Below are positions 31,682-43,056 of a DNA stretch of 64,000 nt, piece by piece. Under the pieces are notes generated by a model. That model had not been told where the DNA came from. It worked only from the letters and a program-made list of their open reading frames with translations, and made no database searches. The number at the start of each line of letters is the position of its first letter. Position 1 is the first letter of the stretch. The stretch comes from Irpex lacteus (taxonomy: Eukaryota; Basidiomycota; Agaricomycetes; Polyporales; Irpicaceae), in the NCBI GenBank assembly GCA_001986395.2, contig MQVO02000012.1, positions 310,001-374,000 of the forward strand. The letters run 5' to 3'. Made by a program: the position numbers and the translations under genes.

Positions 31682-33930
31682 ATGCTTCGACGCTTGGTGC
31701 ACCAAAAGCTTTCTCTCAGGTTTTATTCTGCCAATGTTATGTCTCTCAAGCGGCCATACGATATCTTCTCGAGTACTCCTCCTAAACCGCCTCCTTGGAC
31801 TCTATCCTCGTTGCCTTCACTGGCAGTGAACCATTCACCTCCATCCTCGAGCTACGAGTGGCAAGAACTTTGCGAGACTGGGACTCAAAGTATATCCAAA
31901 TCGCCACTTCTGCGTATCGAAAAGGCACTCCGTTGTGCGTACAGACAGAAGATCAAATGGCCGATAAATGAAGCCCATCTGTCCACGTTCGTATCACACC
32001 TTAATGAACAAGTTAAAGCCATGCTAATATGCAGTAGAATTCCCGCGGAACTGTACTTGAAACCCCTTCTCCAGCCAATAATCAACCTGTTTGGGCTATA
32101 TGCCCCCTGTGCTGTGCCAGCACCGGTCCATTGTATAACCATCGACTATGGGCATTGTGAGCGTCCAACACTTCCTCGTCGACGTTTGATTAATCGTGAT
32201 AAAAGCGATACGTGGGGTTACCTTTCGATCAAATCCGGTTGACATCTCCATTTTCATACCCATTGTAATCTCACTTGTGCGTATGTCGCTGCTTCTTCGC
32301 GTATATCTCGCTCTGATAGAGTTGTAGCCAGATGTGTTCGACGACCGAGGGCAGCCATCTCCGCAAACATTATTCGCTCTTTCCCAAGCGATTGAACACA
32401 ACAAATTCGTCCGCACCATCATCGTAACCGACTTTAAGAATATCGCGGTGTTCAAGCCTCCGTCTAAAGATTCCAGGAAAGCCCTGTTCGAGCGAATAGA
32501 CACCTCCGAGTCCCAGCCGTTGTTGGCGTTGCGTGCACTTACTGTGGCACATATTCGCGAAGACATCACTGGTTGGGCATTTGTCTTTGAACCCGGTGAC
32601 GCGGAAGGCGACGACAACCTTCTTCTGCCTGAGGGCCCGCCAGTGGATCCACGTCAGCCTCTCCTTGATGATCAGGAGGTCTTTGCGTCGCATCATAGGG
32701 TGTCTGACTTTGACGGCGTAAGCTTGGTTAGAGACCGATCCAGGGCATTACAGTTCTTCAGGTGGCGTCGATACGTCCAGGAGCACTGTACCAAACTCGC
32801 TGCAGGTCCCCGTGATACAGTCGCCGCGACAACGCGCGATACACATGTGCCGCCGCCTCCTCCACCCCTCTATCCATTGGATCTTTCCGAGCTCCCATCC
32901 GAAACTCTGACTCACTTAAATGCGATACAGCGCGAGTCGCCCCTGGCTTCTGCTGGTATTGCGGAGGCATTCACACAGAGTAAATCATTCACGATCGAGA
33001 TTGATGATGTTATCTCTGAAGGATCCAAACAAAGCATATGTTCGGTCTTCCGGTGCCACATCACGTCTATTGACGATGTGCCCGTGACTTCATCGCCAAT
33101 ACTATGCCTAAAGCTATTCGATGATAGGTTCCAGCGAGCAGGAGGCCTGGATGAAGACGATAGTGACCTGGAGGACAGGGCGGGAGACTATTTGAAGCAG
33201 ATTATTGATGCGGATCTGTACGTCCTCGACGAAGCCTCCGCATACACCAAGCTACAGCCCGTACAAGGCGCAATTGTCCCTTGGTTCTACGGAGCGCACA
33301 AGGTGAGAGCTGTTGAGGTGTCGCAACCGGCAGATATCATGCACTTATTATGACATTTATGCCTTCTAGTTTACTTTTGCGAACGGCATGTATCTATATG
33401 GTATCCTACTGGAGTACATCGAAGGTCGAAGTCTTCTCGACATCGACTTTGTTAAAGGGCTAAGTACGAACACACAGATAGCAGCGGTAAGAATCGTGAC
33501 TCTGATACCTGCGATGACAGCAATTGACAGCTCTAAACGGTCCTTCATTTAGATACAGAGCTGTCGAGAGGGAGTTCGCGTCCTCGATCTTGCGGACATT
33601 GCTCAAAGGGATTGGCACGGTGGTCAAGTACTCTTGCATAGAAATCCGTCCAACAACCTTGACTATGTCGTGCTCATTGACTTCGCTTCGGTGACTCAAA
33701 CACACTCCATCGAAGAACCTAATCCTATCGACAACTACTCAGAGGCTCTGACCGTTTTACGCTGCGCCGGGTTCAATCGAGACCTTGTGTGGCAGCATTT
33801 TGGGCGACCAGATGATTGGGACGCAGCCAATTTTACTCTCATTGCTAACAAAGGGCAGGAGGTGAAGTCTGTACGTGCACGGGAGATGTTCCCATGGATC
33901 TCGTCGCCTAGACTGTATTCTGAGACATGA
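31682..33930 (+). CDS. Fungal protein-kinase-like (PKL) protein, intact paralogue
   Basis: Five exons were read: 31682-32156, 32206-32276, 32328-33302, 33370-33486 and 33553-33930. They join in frame to 671 residues. The first 400 residues are a family-specific N-terminal region (PPKPPPWTLSS, then LYLKPLLQPIINLFG). The kinase-like lobe follows: a glycine-loop-like VISEGSKQSICSVFRC near 410, beta-3 lysine in LCLKLFDD near 445, an alpha-C Glu in DEASAYTKLQ near 485, hinge ILLEYIEGRSLLDI, a catalytic Asp at about 566 in RDWHGGQVLL, and a metal-binding Asp at about 589 in LIDFAS. The usual HRD...N and DFG are therefore DWHGGQ and DFA, so activity is uncertain; the altered motif is shared with the paralogue at 4836-7152 and looks like a family feature. 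It sits between two F-box genes. Substrate unknown. Confidence 0.85.
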
Positions 33931-34588
33931 TCAATTGGTAACCTAGTCAAGTCGGTAGCGATTAGTCATATGGGTGGGTTCTCCACAAACTTGAATGCGT
34001 CGCGAACCACTGTGAATCCGTTCGAAGCTGTCTGAAGCAGGAGTTATACTTACCGTGACTGAGATTGGGGCCTAGGTACTCTGACCTTACTAACTGGAAC
34101 CATCGCACTTCCATATGCCATGACTGAACACGCGGGCATCATGATCCTCGTCTTGCAAGACAGACAGCGCAATCGCGAGATAGCTATAAGCCAGAGAGAC
34201 CTTGCATCACGGGGAGTCGGCGGCCATCAATGCATCAATGTAGTCTCCCTGAGACAGAGTAGAAACATTCAACCTTCGCGGCTCATCTATGCATCACCGG
34301 TCACCCATCGTATCCTTTGTCATCTCCGAGTCGAAGTTGTCTATCCTCGCTGACAATAGATACCGCAGCTTGAACGGAGGTGCCGGGATCCATTGATATT
34401 GGTATATTGGTAAGCCTGCGCATGCGTTATCTGATCTTGCCAGTACCACGACTCACTCTAACTGACGTTTACAGCCCACTCTTACTTGTAACTAGGTAAT
34501 GCGATGCACACCCACAGGCTACAGCATATGCAAACGTATCGCTACTGACCTGTACCCTTCATATGCACAGGATCGCGCGTGAGGGATC
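33931..34588. other. Intergenic region, no gene seen
   Basis: About 660 bases between the kinase-like and second F-box gene, with only short meaningless ORFs. Confidence 0.5.
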
Positions 34589-36444
34589 ATGCACCAATGT
34601 CTATGTATACCAGAAATACAGGCCTCGATCCTCGATAACCTGGCCCTCTCAGATTGCGCGAGGGTTGCACGCACCTCCAGCTCGTTCTTTGAACAGGCCA
34701 TGAATGCTACGTGGGCCGAACTTAGCAGTCTTGTTCCTTTGGTGCTGTGTATGCCTTCAGACGCTGTGGAAGAACGAGTGACGACTCTGCCCTATTACTC
34801 CAAAGCTGTCAAACTCGATATCGTGAGTTCGTCTCTTGCTTCTAGGTATTGATGGCAGTGCCAACATAATGTGTGCTGATCTGATTTGAACTTTGAAAGG
34901 CGTTCAAGAAAGAGCTTCAGCAGACGGATTGGGACGCCTTTTCTAAGCACGCACACAGAGTCAGGACCCTAAAGCTCACCGACCATGAAAGGGTAATTAC
35001 CGCTCATGAAAGGGTGATTAGCATTCGATTCGGAGCGTCTGGTTCTCAAGACCATAACGAGCGTGTTGAGTGGCATTCTTCCGATGTGTTGTATCAACTC
35101 GCACCAGAGGTCATGCGGGCAATAGAGAAATATGCATGCCAACGGGGGCTTCATCATTCCCATCCGAAGTGGTGCCTGTTCCCTACACTCGCCACTCTGA
35201 CTGTCACACCTGCCGAAAGCGAGTGGTTCCCCGCATACCTGGCCTTTTTGTGTGGGCATACCTTGCGCTCGCTGACATTTGGTCAGCGTGGCGGTGGAAG
35301 CGTCACGCTAATGCGCGATCTGTGGAAAGCACTTCCAACACTGTTACCGCTCTGGCCTCGTCTCCGCTACTTGGACCTCCCCAATCTCTCACATAATGTT
35401 CGAGCAATAGCGGCGGACCCCGATAACATTGAGGGAATCAACAGATCTCTGACGAGTCTGCGAGGACTACAACGTTTCCATGCTGAAATGGCACTGCGGC
35501 CATCACTCTTCCAAACTCTGGCCGAACTCCCTGGTTTGCGCTTGTTATCCGTCATGGGTGTACCCTACGCCGTTTCCCGTTGGGAGCTGCCACCCTCTTC
35601 AACTACGATGGATTACTTTGTAGCACTCGAGTCGTTGGCCTTACATGTCCATTATCCCACTTGCCCGAGCTCCCTCCTTCGACTCGTAGCTGGTTCAACC
35701 TCACTAAACTCCCTATCCCTCACGTATTCCTGTGGAGAGGATATACCTGACTCCACCATAGACGAGCGTATCAAGGCGACCTTCAACGCAATATCTCAAA
35801 TTCCCACCATACGCACACTATATCTCTCATATAATGCTAGCATAGGCACTCTCGCGATACCGACGTTGTCTGGAGCGTTGTTGGCGATGCTACACGCCTT
35901 GAAACACATGCGAAGCATCATATTGTCGGGGTTCGCCAGTTACATGCTCGAAGACGAAGACTTTGTGGATACTGCGGCTGCCTGGCCGCATCTCGAGACT
36001 ATTATGTTCCACATGAACGACAGGCCGTCCTTGAGCTTGGTTCCTGTCGTCCCACGAAACTCGCTCGCTGGCATTCAGGCACTGTACAATAAATGTCCGA
36101 ATCTGCAGTCCGTCAGCCTCTTTGCGAACACCACCGTGCCCAGGGCAAGCGACGGTTTCGGACTTCCCATACTCCACTCACGCGAGGTACCTCTGCACTC
36201 TCTGAGCCTGGGCTTTCCGGTAGACGAGACAGAGGTGGGCAAGATACGCATGACGGAGATCGTCCCGCTACTTGTTCGCCTGCTACTCCCCAGAGTGGAG
36301 TCTCTGAGTATGCATTGCGGGCGTCTGATGGTGCGGGGGAAGTGGGAGTCCTACAAGGACCTGGACTCGATACAGGTTCGCACGAAACTTGAGGAGAAGC
36401 TCGCAGTGCTTGAAGTGCTCGCTCTATACTACGAAAGTCCGTGA
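34589..36444 (+). CDS. F-box/LRR-like protein, second copy of the plus-strand cluster
   Basis: Two exons, 34589-34822 and 34900-36444, join in phase 0 to 592 residues, the same length as the gene at 28996. The F-box covers residues 1-42 (MHQCLCIPEIQASILDNLAL, then SDCARVARTSSSFFEQAMNATW) and starts with the same MHQCL as the left-edge gene, its closest relative in the window. The LRR-like part includes LATLTVTPAESEWFPAYLAF, LRYLDLPNL, LRLLSVMGV, LESLALHVH, LNSLSLTYS and IRTLYLSYN. Role expected: substrate recognition in an SCF ubiquitin ligase. The position downstream of the kinase-like gene mirrors the left end of the window. Target unknown. Confidence 0.87.
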
Positions 36445-37649
36445 TGGTCAGCAGAGGCATCGAGTGACACGAGGTTTTCAGACCATCTGTTCGGAAATAG
36501 GACTTGTGAATGTAAGTACACGCTCGTCACCTAAGAAATCAAGCTCATTTCGTTGGTACTCGAGCCGACATTCTCAGCTTTCGTTCCGATCCTTGAAGAG
36601 ATCGTCATGCTCCCATGAGTCGATACCCTGACCCCTCCGCGGGCCCTTGACACAAATCCAGAGAAACTTGAAATATATTCGACCGGACTACTTAGTAGTA
36701 TGCCAGCACACGCGGGCAGCTCAATAATTAGGGCAACACGATCGTCGGACCACTAAGTAGTCACAAACAGAACCATGGTGATCGCAGTTACATCAATATA
36801 CGAGAAAGGGAAAGCATACAGAACAACAACTCTAGCCGGTGTGAGGGGTCCATAGCTACTTCACATGAACGTGAAAGTCGTGAGAACTTGAGATCTTTCG
36901 GACGCAAGTTGAAGGTATACCGTGACACGCAGGTCCGAGTCATATCTAACAGAATCATGATAATTGAATTTGCGTCGACGGCGATATACAAGAAAGGAAA
37001 AGCATATAGAACAACACAACACAACACTCTACAGAGCTGATCGTGAATCGTGGTGGGTCTACATCACAACTGAACAGGAAGGTGAAGATAAGGGTTGCAG
37101 ACGAACGTGAATGATGAACGTGACTGGTAAAGGAGGAGTGATGAATGGTGAACGAGAACGGTGAACGTGAACGTGAATGAAAATGGATGGTAGTACATAT
37201 GTAACAAGCCAAAGTGAAAAGAAGAAAAGCATATGTGACAATGCAGTCTAGCTAGCATGAAAGAAATCTTTGGATAGCGGACAGCCCAACGGTAACGTCG
37301 GATAAGTAGTAAGTACAGCATAGCGAACGATAAACGGTGAAAATGAGTCGTATCGATATCCCGGTCTTTTCATTGCGATTTCGTGTCTTCGTCGTCGTCA
37401 TTATCATAGCTCGGAGTCAAGTCGAGTTGAGTTGTCCATCAGAACGATCGCGAGCCTAACCTCGAGTTGTCCATCACAAAGCATCGTCCACATCCAACGT
37501 CCAATCCTCTCTCCTCTTTCCTCTTCATATGCACAAGCCAAAGTCCACGCATATACCCGCCCCTACTTACCCCCCTCTTCACTCTCCCAACTCTCCCAAC
37601 CCACCTCTAAGCACCTGCCCCGAAATGCAACGGCGTAATCTTCCTGGCT
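36445..37649. repeat. Gene-free low-complexity stretch with two related 40-bp blocks and a gaacgtgaa-rich run
   Basis: Between about 36798 and 37031 two blocks share the order atac-(a/g)-agaaaggg/aaagcata-(c/t)-agaacaacaac...ctcta, about 188 bases apart; a third degenerate copy lies near 37211. From 37100 to 37195 the plus strand is dominated by variants of gaacgtgaa. Minus-strand ORFs here are only translations of these repeats. Confidence 0.5.
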
Positions 37650-37690
37650 CTAAGCACCTGCTCCAAAATGCAGCGGCGTAATCTTCCTCG
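37609..37690. repeat. Short tandem duplication of the GBD/FH3 C-terminal end
   Basis: The roughly 42-base block ctaagcacctg...gcgtaatcttcct occurs twice in a row. The inner copy encodes the final residues (KITPLHFGAGA) and stop codon of copy A; the outer copy lies just beyond it. Copy B has a single block and ends four residues earlier in sequence terms (LHFG). Confidence 0.75.
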
Positions 37691-39881
37691 GACTCGGCAG
37701 TTGCGGTCCTCCTCCTGTACCAGCAGGGAACGCACTCTGACTCCTGACATGCCCAGGCCCCTCACGTCGTCGAGGCGACCCCGCAGAGTCCGGCACGACG
37801 AAGTTCCGTCCTGTCGGCGTGCCGAGGTACGAGTTCCTCGGTGATGACCTCGCGTTCGAGTGTGGAGAGGGTGGCGGGAGCATAGTGTTTGCAGAGGAAG
37901 GATGCGAGGAAGAAGAAGAGTGAGAAGAGGGGTGAGCAGAAGAGGGATGGGAAGAGGAAGCAGGGAGAGAAGAAGGAGAGGGAGGTTTAGCAAGCGCAGC
38001 AGGCGGCGGACCCACAAGCTTGGCGATAGACCACGGGAGGTCGTACCCCGCGTTTGTCGCGAAGGCGATGTAACGCGCGATCTCGAGGTGGAGGGTTGGG
38101 TAGTATGTTGTTGATGCTTTGCGGGCGATCTGGGGGGTCATAGTCAGTTTCAGCTTCGGGTAGGGGTGGACGAGAAGAGAAGGGGGAGTGGGGAGAGGAG
38201 GGAGAGGGAGAGGGGAAGAGAAGGAGAGGAGGAAGGAGCACGTACGGCGAGTATGCGGTCGATGCCTGACATGAAGAGGTCCGAGTGTAGGCGGTGCGGG
38301 GAGAGCTCGTGGTCCTTGGGTAGGTTGAGGTGTTGCGCAGAGGCTGCTACAGCGTTCAGGAGTTTGAAATGCGTTGTCTGTCAAGTTGTGTTAGCATATA
38401 TGCATCAATCAACACACCAACACGCACCATATAACTCATAGCCTCAAACTCCACACCCCCCGTCATCCCCCCGGGCGCCCTCGGCCTCTCCACCCTCCCC
38501 TCATCCGTGACCTCCAACCTCCAAATACAATTCCCCGGATGACAAAACACCCAAAAGTAGTCTCTACACACGTCCGAGAGTTCCTGCAGGTAGGTCTTGT
38601 ATATGCGGGGTAGGTGCAGTTCCTCGATGAAGGGGTGCGGGGAGAGCGGGATGTGGGGGTCTTCGGTGAGGGGTGGGGCGGGGGTGAGGAGGAGGGAGCG
38701 GATGAGGGCGTAGGGGGTTGGGTGGGGTGCTGGGAGGGTTATGAGTGTGCTGGGAGAAGGGGAGGAGGATTCCCAGGGGGCAGAGCGCGATCTTGTGTGT
38801 CCTACCATGGGACTTCCACTCGCAGGGAGACTCGACGGCGGGTACAACTCCAGCACTAATAATAATAACTCGACGATAATCTGCCTTGTGCCTACGTCGC
38901 CCGGTTTCTTGTCGGAATAGAGGAGGGAGACGAGCTGGGCGAAGGGGGTGGGTGTGCATGCGCGGAGGGCGGTGCATCCGACGGCGGAGGTGGAGAGCGC
39001 TTTTATGCAGCGGAGGAGCTCGTGGAGGAGTTGGTCGTCGTGTTGCTCGGAGCGCCATTCGAGTTCGAGGAGCTCGTTGAGGCGGGTGAGGAGGGAGGTG
39101 TACCCGCCCGTGTGGATGAACGATTCTGTCCAGCTGCGTGCATTGTGAGTATGATACGGTATGAAGGAGGGAGAACACGCACCTGGCAGACTCGTTGCGT
39201 AAAAGCAACCGAAGCTTCTTCACTACCTCGATATCCAGCTCCGTACTCGACGTCCCATTCAGCAGCGAGCAATATTTAGCTGGACTAAGCGCAGCCGCCT
39301 TGCCCTTCACCGGTGTCTCTACCACCGCGATCTTCACCTTGTCAAGCGACTTGCCCCGTGCGTGCATACCGGGCCGTTTGGGCGAGAAGAGGGCGTCAGT
39401 GTCGTCCAATGACGCGTGGGGGGTGTGTTTGGGCGAGTTGAGGGAGTTGATCGAGTGCGAGCTGTGGGCTTTGCGGAGGGAGTGGGCGTGTGGCGTGGCT
39501 GGGGGTGCTGAGCCCTTTGATAACGTAGCAGAGGACTTGAGCATGGCAGCCTTGACGGATGTCTCCATCGTAGCGAGTCGAGGACGCAGGGTGTCGGGGA
39601 TTTGCAGGTCGTCCTACGCGAGGGTCAGCTAACGAGATGCCACGTAGAACTGAACTCACGAGCAGTTTATCGAACGCTTGTTCCATAGCCACCGGTTCGA
39701 GCGACGTCTCCTTCGTCTTGCCCCTCTTTGGCTTCTCCACACCTCTGTTCTTGGCCAGCGGGGTGTTCGTCGTCACAGTCGCCAGCGCAGGAAAGTTCTC
39801 CTTCGATCCCTCGGTAGGGGACGTGACCATGAAGAACTCCGCGTCTGGCAGTCGCTTGGACGGTAAAATGCTCTTGAACAT
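37650..39881 (-). CDS. Formin-type GBD/FH3 (armadillo-like) domain protein, copy A
   Basis: Five exons were read: 39881-39660, 39613-39183, 39133-38428, 38377-38246 and 38129-37650. They join in frame to 656 residues. The N-terminus (MFKSILPSKRLPDAEFFMV) leads to a diaphanous-type Rho-GTPase-binding segment AFDKLLDDLQIPDTLRPRLA near residues 69-89, then a Ser-rich linker and an alpha-helical FH3-like region (DIEVVKKLRLLLRNE, then LTRLNELLELEWRSEQHDDQ). No FH1 poly-Pro or FH2 actin-assembly domain follows; the C-terminus is a Ser/Pro-rich disordered tail. It is therefore a stand-alone GBD/FH3 protein, probably a Rho-family effector or scaffold in polarity; that role is inference. An almost identical gene lies at 58623-60851. 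Confidence 0.85.
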
Positions 39882-41030
39882 GGTGAACTCGTGAATGCAA
39901 GAGGTCGTGAAAGAGGTCGTTGGAGGTCGTTGGGAAGTGAACTGGTTCGCGCGCTGGTCTTCATGAACATCACACAAACAAAACACAAACAACGCGCTCA
40001 TTTGTGTCGAGGCAAGTCACACGTGATCGTTCTCCGCGCCGCTCTTGTCCTTTGATCCCCACGCGTCGTCTCTCACACTCACTCGCTCACTGTCTCTCAT
40101 CGCCCTCGCTCACAAGTGTCTTAAATCGCGCGCTTATCGTGAATTCAAACTGACAGGGTTCCCCGGTGGTGAGTTACATTACAGACCAGAATAATTACGC
40201 TAGATAGGGGAAATGTAAGAGCAGTAAGAAGCGTACAGTGCGCTCATGCTACTGTACGCTTCTCTGCTCGGAAACTCACGTGCTCTCGAGTCATATGTCC
40301 TGGCCAAATGCGTATGTTAGCTCGGGGAATCGGTCGGTGAAGAGTCGGGAGGCGCACCCAACGGGAGTTGCGAAGTGGTCTGTAAAGGTAATTTCGGTGA
40401 GTTTTGGGCACCTCTACAAGTTCGCAGACGACTTACAGTGGTCGTTAGGTGTCCCAACGCCTCCAAACACCCTCGAATCACGCTACAAGTCGAAAACACC
40501 GTCATTAACTCGTCTTTGACTCTATCAAAGCCCGTGGAACTCACCTCGCCCAGAACACCCACGCAACCCACGCAACCCTCCAAATCGACTCACAACCTGC
40601 CCCCGCCACTCTACAAGTCCCACCGCGCAAGTTAGCAGCCAACGGAGCCACAGAGGACACGAGAACTCACGAGAAGAGGTGGAACGGCTCCTACGCCTTC
40701 GCCGAGGTGAGTACCACTTCGATCGCACGCAAACGACGACTTACCAGTCTTACTCTTAAACTCCATACAGAAGGCCCACGACCCTCGCACCACCTCACAC
40801 GATACACGACACCCCGCACCACCTCCGCCGGACGCAGGAATATCAAGAGTCGGGGACGATGTGCGAAGGCCAGAAGTCGGTAGGAGGCTGGGAGGTAGGC
40901 ATACGAGGGAGTACGGGCCAGACGAGGCACTACGGTCACGAAGTGAGCACTGTATACGTCCACTCGAGCTCGCACAGTAACTGACGTACCTTAACCAGTC
41001 CGCCCACCGCCTACCGCCCACCGCCCATCA
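39882..41030. other. Conserved upstream region of GBD/FH3 copy A, intron-like signals but no supported protein
   Basis: This region is shared with copy B (60852-62000). It contains the long hairpin at 40219-40269 and several donor- and acceptor-like pairs. ORFs on either strand differ between the two copies, so no coding constraint was evident. It may hold the GBD/FH3 promoter. Confidence 0.5.
40219..40269. repeat. Long near-perfect hairpin, copy A
   Basis: Arm agaagcgtacagt (40227-40239) pairs perfectly with actgtacgcttct (40251-40263) across an 11-nt loop. The stem extends with gagcag and ctgctc after a 2-nt bulge. It is repeated at 61187-61237 with identical arms. Confidence 0.9.
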
Positions 41031-41199
41031 CCTCTCCATCGACGCGCGGGAAGACGATCCATACCGTCGGGACCTCGGAGAAGTTGGAAGTGACTCTGGG
41101 CGCAGGAGGGAGAGGGGAGGGAGGGCGTCGAGGCCGCGGAGGGTTGTGTTAGGTGGTGCGTAGCGTACATGTGGTTTGAACTTGGAACGGTGAAGGCTG

Positions 41200-42470
41200 A
41201 CGACTGGCCTTTGTATAGTGCGAGAGCAAGAAGATGGAGGCGGGGTTGTGAGGGTTGTGAGGAAGGATGGAGGCTTGGGGACGAAGGTGGATGGCTGGGC
41301 GACGAACTCCGGTCGGCGGACGTCGATATATGGCGTCGGGGGGCGGGAGGGGATGCACGGGGCTAGGCGATGGCGTCGTGGGAATGTAGAAGTCTCGGGG
41401 CTAAAACAGTGAGGATTAGAAGGTTCTTCGTGACCCGTTTGACTGAGATAAATGCTTACCAATTCATCCCCACCAGTACCTTCGAGCTCCACCTCCCGCA
41501 ACAAGTACGACCGCATAACGAAGACACCAGGAGGACACGCACGCTCACCGGGTTCGCGGGAAGTCGATACGTCGTGGCGAGGCAATGGGACGTACGGGCT
41601 GGGCTTGGCGAGGACGGGGACTCGAGGTATTAGGCCAGGGCGTCGATTAGAAGATGTACGGGGACGTACCCTTGGTCGTCGGGCGTCGATATATGGCGTC
41701 GAAGGTGCGGGAGAGTGTAGAGGGCTGGACGACGGCGTCGTGGGAAGTAGGAGTCTCGAGGCTAACGAGCAAGGGTTAGAAGGTGCGTGGTGACACTATG
41801 GACTGAGAACATTGCTTACCGAGTTATATCCAGCAGTACCACCGCGCCCTCTACCTCCCGCAACAAGGCCCGCGACCGCCTAACGAAGGCACCAGGAGGA
41901 CACGCACGCTCACCAGGTTCGCGGGAAGTCGATACGTTGTGTCGGAGCGATGGCGTATGATGTGAAGGTCGAACTGGGGTATGCTGGCTAGGCAAGGACT
42001 TGCACGCTCACCGCACCAAGGTGCGGTTCGCGGGACGTCGATACGTCGTGTCGGGGCGACGGCGTGCGATGCGAAGGTCGAACTGGAGTACGCGGGATAG
42101 GCAAGGACGTGCACACTCACCGCACCAAGGTGCGGTTCGCGGGACGTCGATACGTCGCGTCAGCGCGATGGTATGCGGCGAGATGATCGAGCTGGGCGAG
42201 TTGCTGGTGACGATGAGTAGATGCGGCGGCGTGGCAAGACCATTCGAGGAAGTGATGGCGAGAATACTACTAACACATTGACTCATTAGCTCATGCTTTC
42301 GACCAGAAGATATGCGTAGAACATACCTGCAAGATACCTTGGTCGCCGGACGTCGATATATGGTGTCACGGCCGGGAGGCCTCTTGGGGCGGTGGGGTGA
42401 TGGCTCGGCCAGTGGGGAAGAAGACGGAGGGTTCATGTATGCGGCAAGGCGAGTGTGCTGAAGGTTCACG
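41200..42470. repeat. Degenerate modules of a few hundred bases upstream of GBD/FH3 copy A
   Basis: Modules begin with gactgaga...tgcttacc and contain a Pro-codon-rich stretch, then ctcaccg...ttcgcggga(a/c)gtcgatacgtcg, and later cgtcgatatatggcgtcg. They begin near 41442 and 41801, with related parts nearby. On the minus strand the starts look like intron donors (ggtaagca). Modules of the same type fill 62.3-63.5 kb. Confidence 0.75.
42011..42135. repeat. Two copies of a perfect 7-bp-stem hairpin cassette (copy A side)
   Basis: CCGCACC-AA-GGTGCGG occurs at 42011-42026 and 42120-42135, each time inside the longer block ctcac...ttcgcgggacgtcgatacg. Three more copies lie at 62806, 62915 and 63276. 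Confidence 0.9.
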
Positions 42471-42512
42471 TCAGGGGACCGGTGCATAGGACTTGCGACG
42501 AGATGATGGTCG

Positions 42513-42532
42513 ACCGCTCGCAAGCGAGCGGT
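42513..42532. repeat. Perfect 9-bp hairpin with AA loop
   Basis: ACCGCTCGC (42513-42521), loop AA, GCGAGCGGT (42524-42532). The matching place in copy B (near 63650) lacks this hairpin and has unrelated bases, so it was inserted in or lost from one copy. Confidence 0.85.
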
Positions 42533-42584
42533 ACTCGACTGCGAGAACGATAGCCATAGCAAGAGACTTGATGCGAGGAAGAGC

Positions 42585-42708
42585 GTCGGGAGTCCAACGT
42601 CGGGAGTCAACGTCGGGCGTCGGGCGTCGAGCATCGGGCGACGGGAGCAAAATCGAGCCGTCGGGCGTCGAGAGTCGGGAGTCGGGAGTCAAACGTCGGG
42701 CGTCGATT
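42585..42708. repeat. 7-bp minisatellite array, (GTCGGGM)n, first block
   Basis: Reads gtcggga gtccaac gtcggga ... gtcgatt, nearly all in a 7-base register. The minus-strand translation is a 7-residue repeat of the type PDARRPT, an automatic result of a 7-bp repeat and not evidence of coding. Confidence 0.85.
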
Positions 42709-42756
42709 TCGTTCGAAAGTCGCTGCGAGGGATGATAAGGTGGGGCAAGGAAATAA

Positions 42757-42778
42757 CAGCACCCCGCCAGGGGTGCTG
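42757..42778. repeat. Perfect 9-bp hairpin following the first minisatellite block
   Basis: CAGCACCCC (42757-42765), loop gcca, GGGGTGCTG (42770-42778). It corresponds in position to the longer hairpin at 42981-43009 in the next module. Confidence 0.85.
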
Positions 42779-42827
42779 GACTGTCCTTGGGTGGCCACAG
42801 CAAGACACTAAGACGCGGATAAGATGG

Positions 42828-42932
42828 GTAGGGCGTCGGGCGTAGAGTGTTGGGCATGGAATGTCGGGAGTCAAACGTCGGACGTTGGACGTCGAGCGTC
42901 GAGCGTCGGGCGTTGTACGTCGGGCGTCGATT
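42828..42932. repeat. 7-bp minisatellite array, second block
   Basis: Fifteen 7-base units from gtagggc to gtcgatt, in unbroken register but with more substituted units than the third block. Confidence 0.85.
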
Positions 42933-42980
42933 TCGTTCGAACTCCACTGCGAGAGATGACAGTTTGGAGCAAGGAAATAC

Positions 42981-43009
42981 CAGCACCCCTCGCAAGCGAG
43001 GGTGCTGGA
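42981..43009. repeat. 13-bp-stem hairpin with AA loop
   Basis: Left arm 42981-42994 (ccagcacccctcgc) pairs with 42997-43009 (gcgagggtgctgg) with one bulged C. A related hairpin with a degraded right arm lies at 63827-63856. Confidence 0.88.
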
Positions 43010-43056
43010 CCGTCCGTGAGTTGCCACAGCGAGACGTTAGGGCGTGGGTAAGGTGC

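Noticed and set aside
36788..37321. Several Ser/Phe/His-rich minus-strand ORFs
   Set aside because: They translate gaacgtgaa-type repeats and lack starts, splice sites or domains supporting a gene.
37607..38017. 136-codon Leu/Arg-rich minus-strand ORF overlapping GBD/FH3 copy A
   Set aside because: It is a shadow frame of the true last exon, and copy B does not preserve it.
41028..41585. 185-codon Pro/Ser/Arg-rich minus-strand ORF in the module region
   Set aside because: The frame is not kept in the matching part of copy B (61950-62280), where a different ORF occurs. It is most likely repeat DNA that happens to be open.
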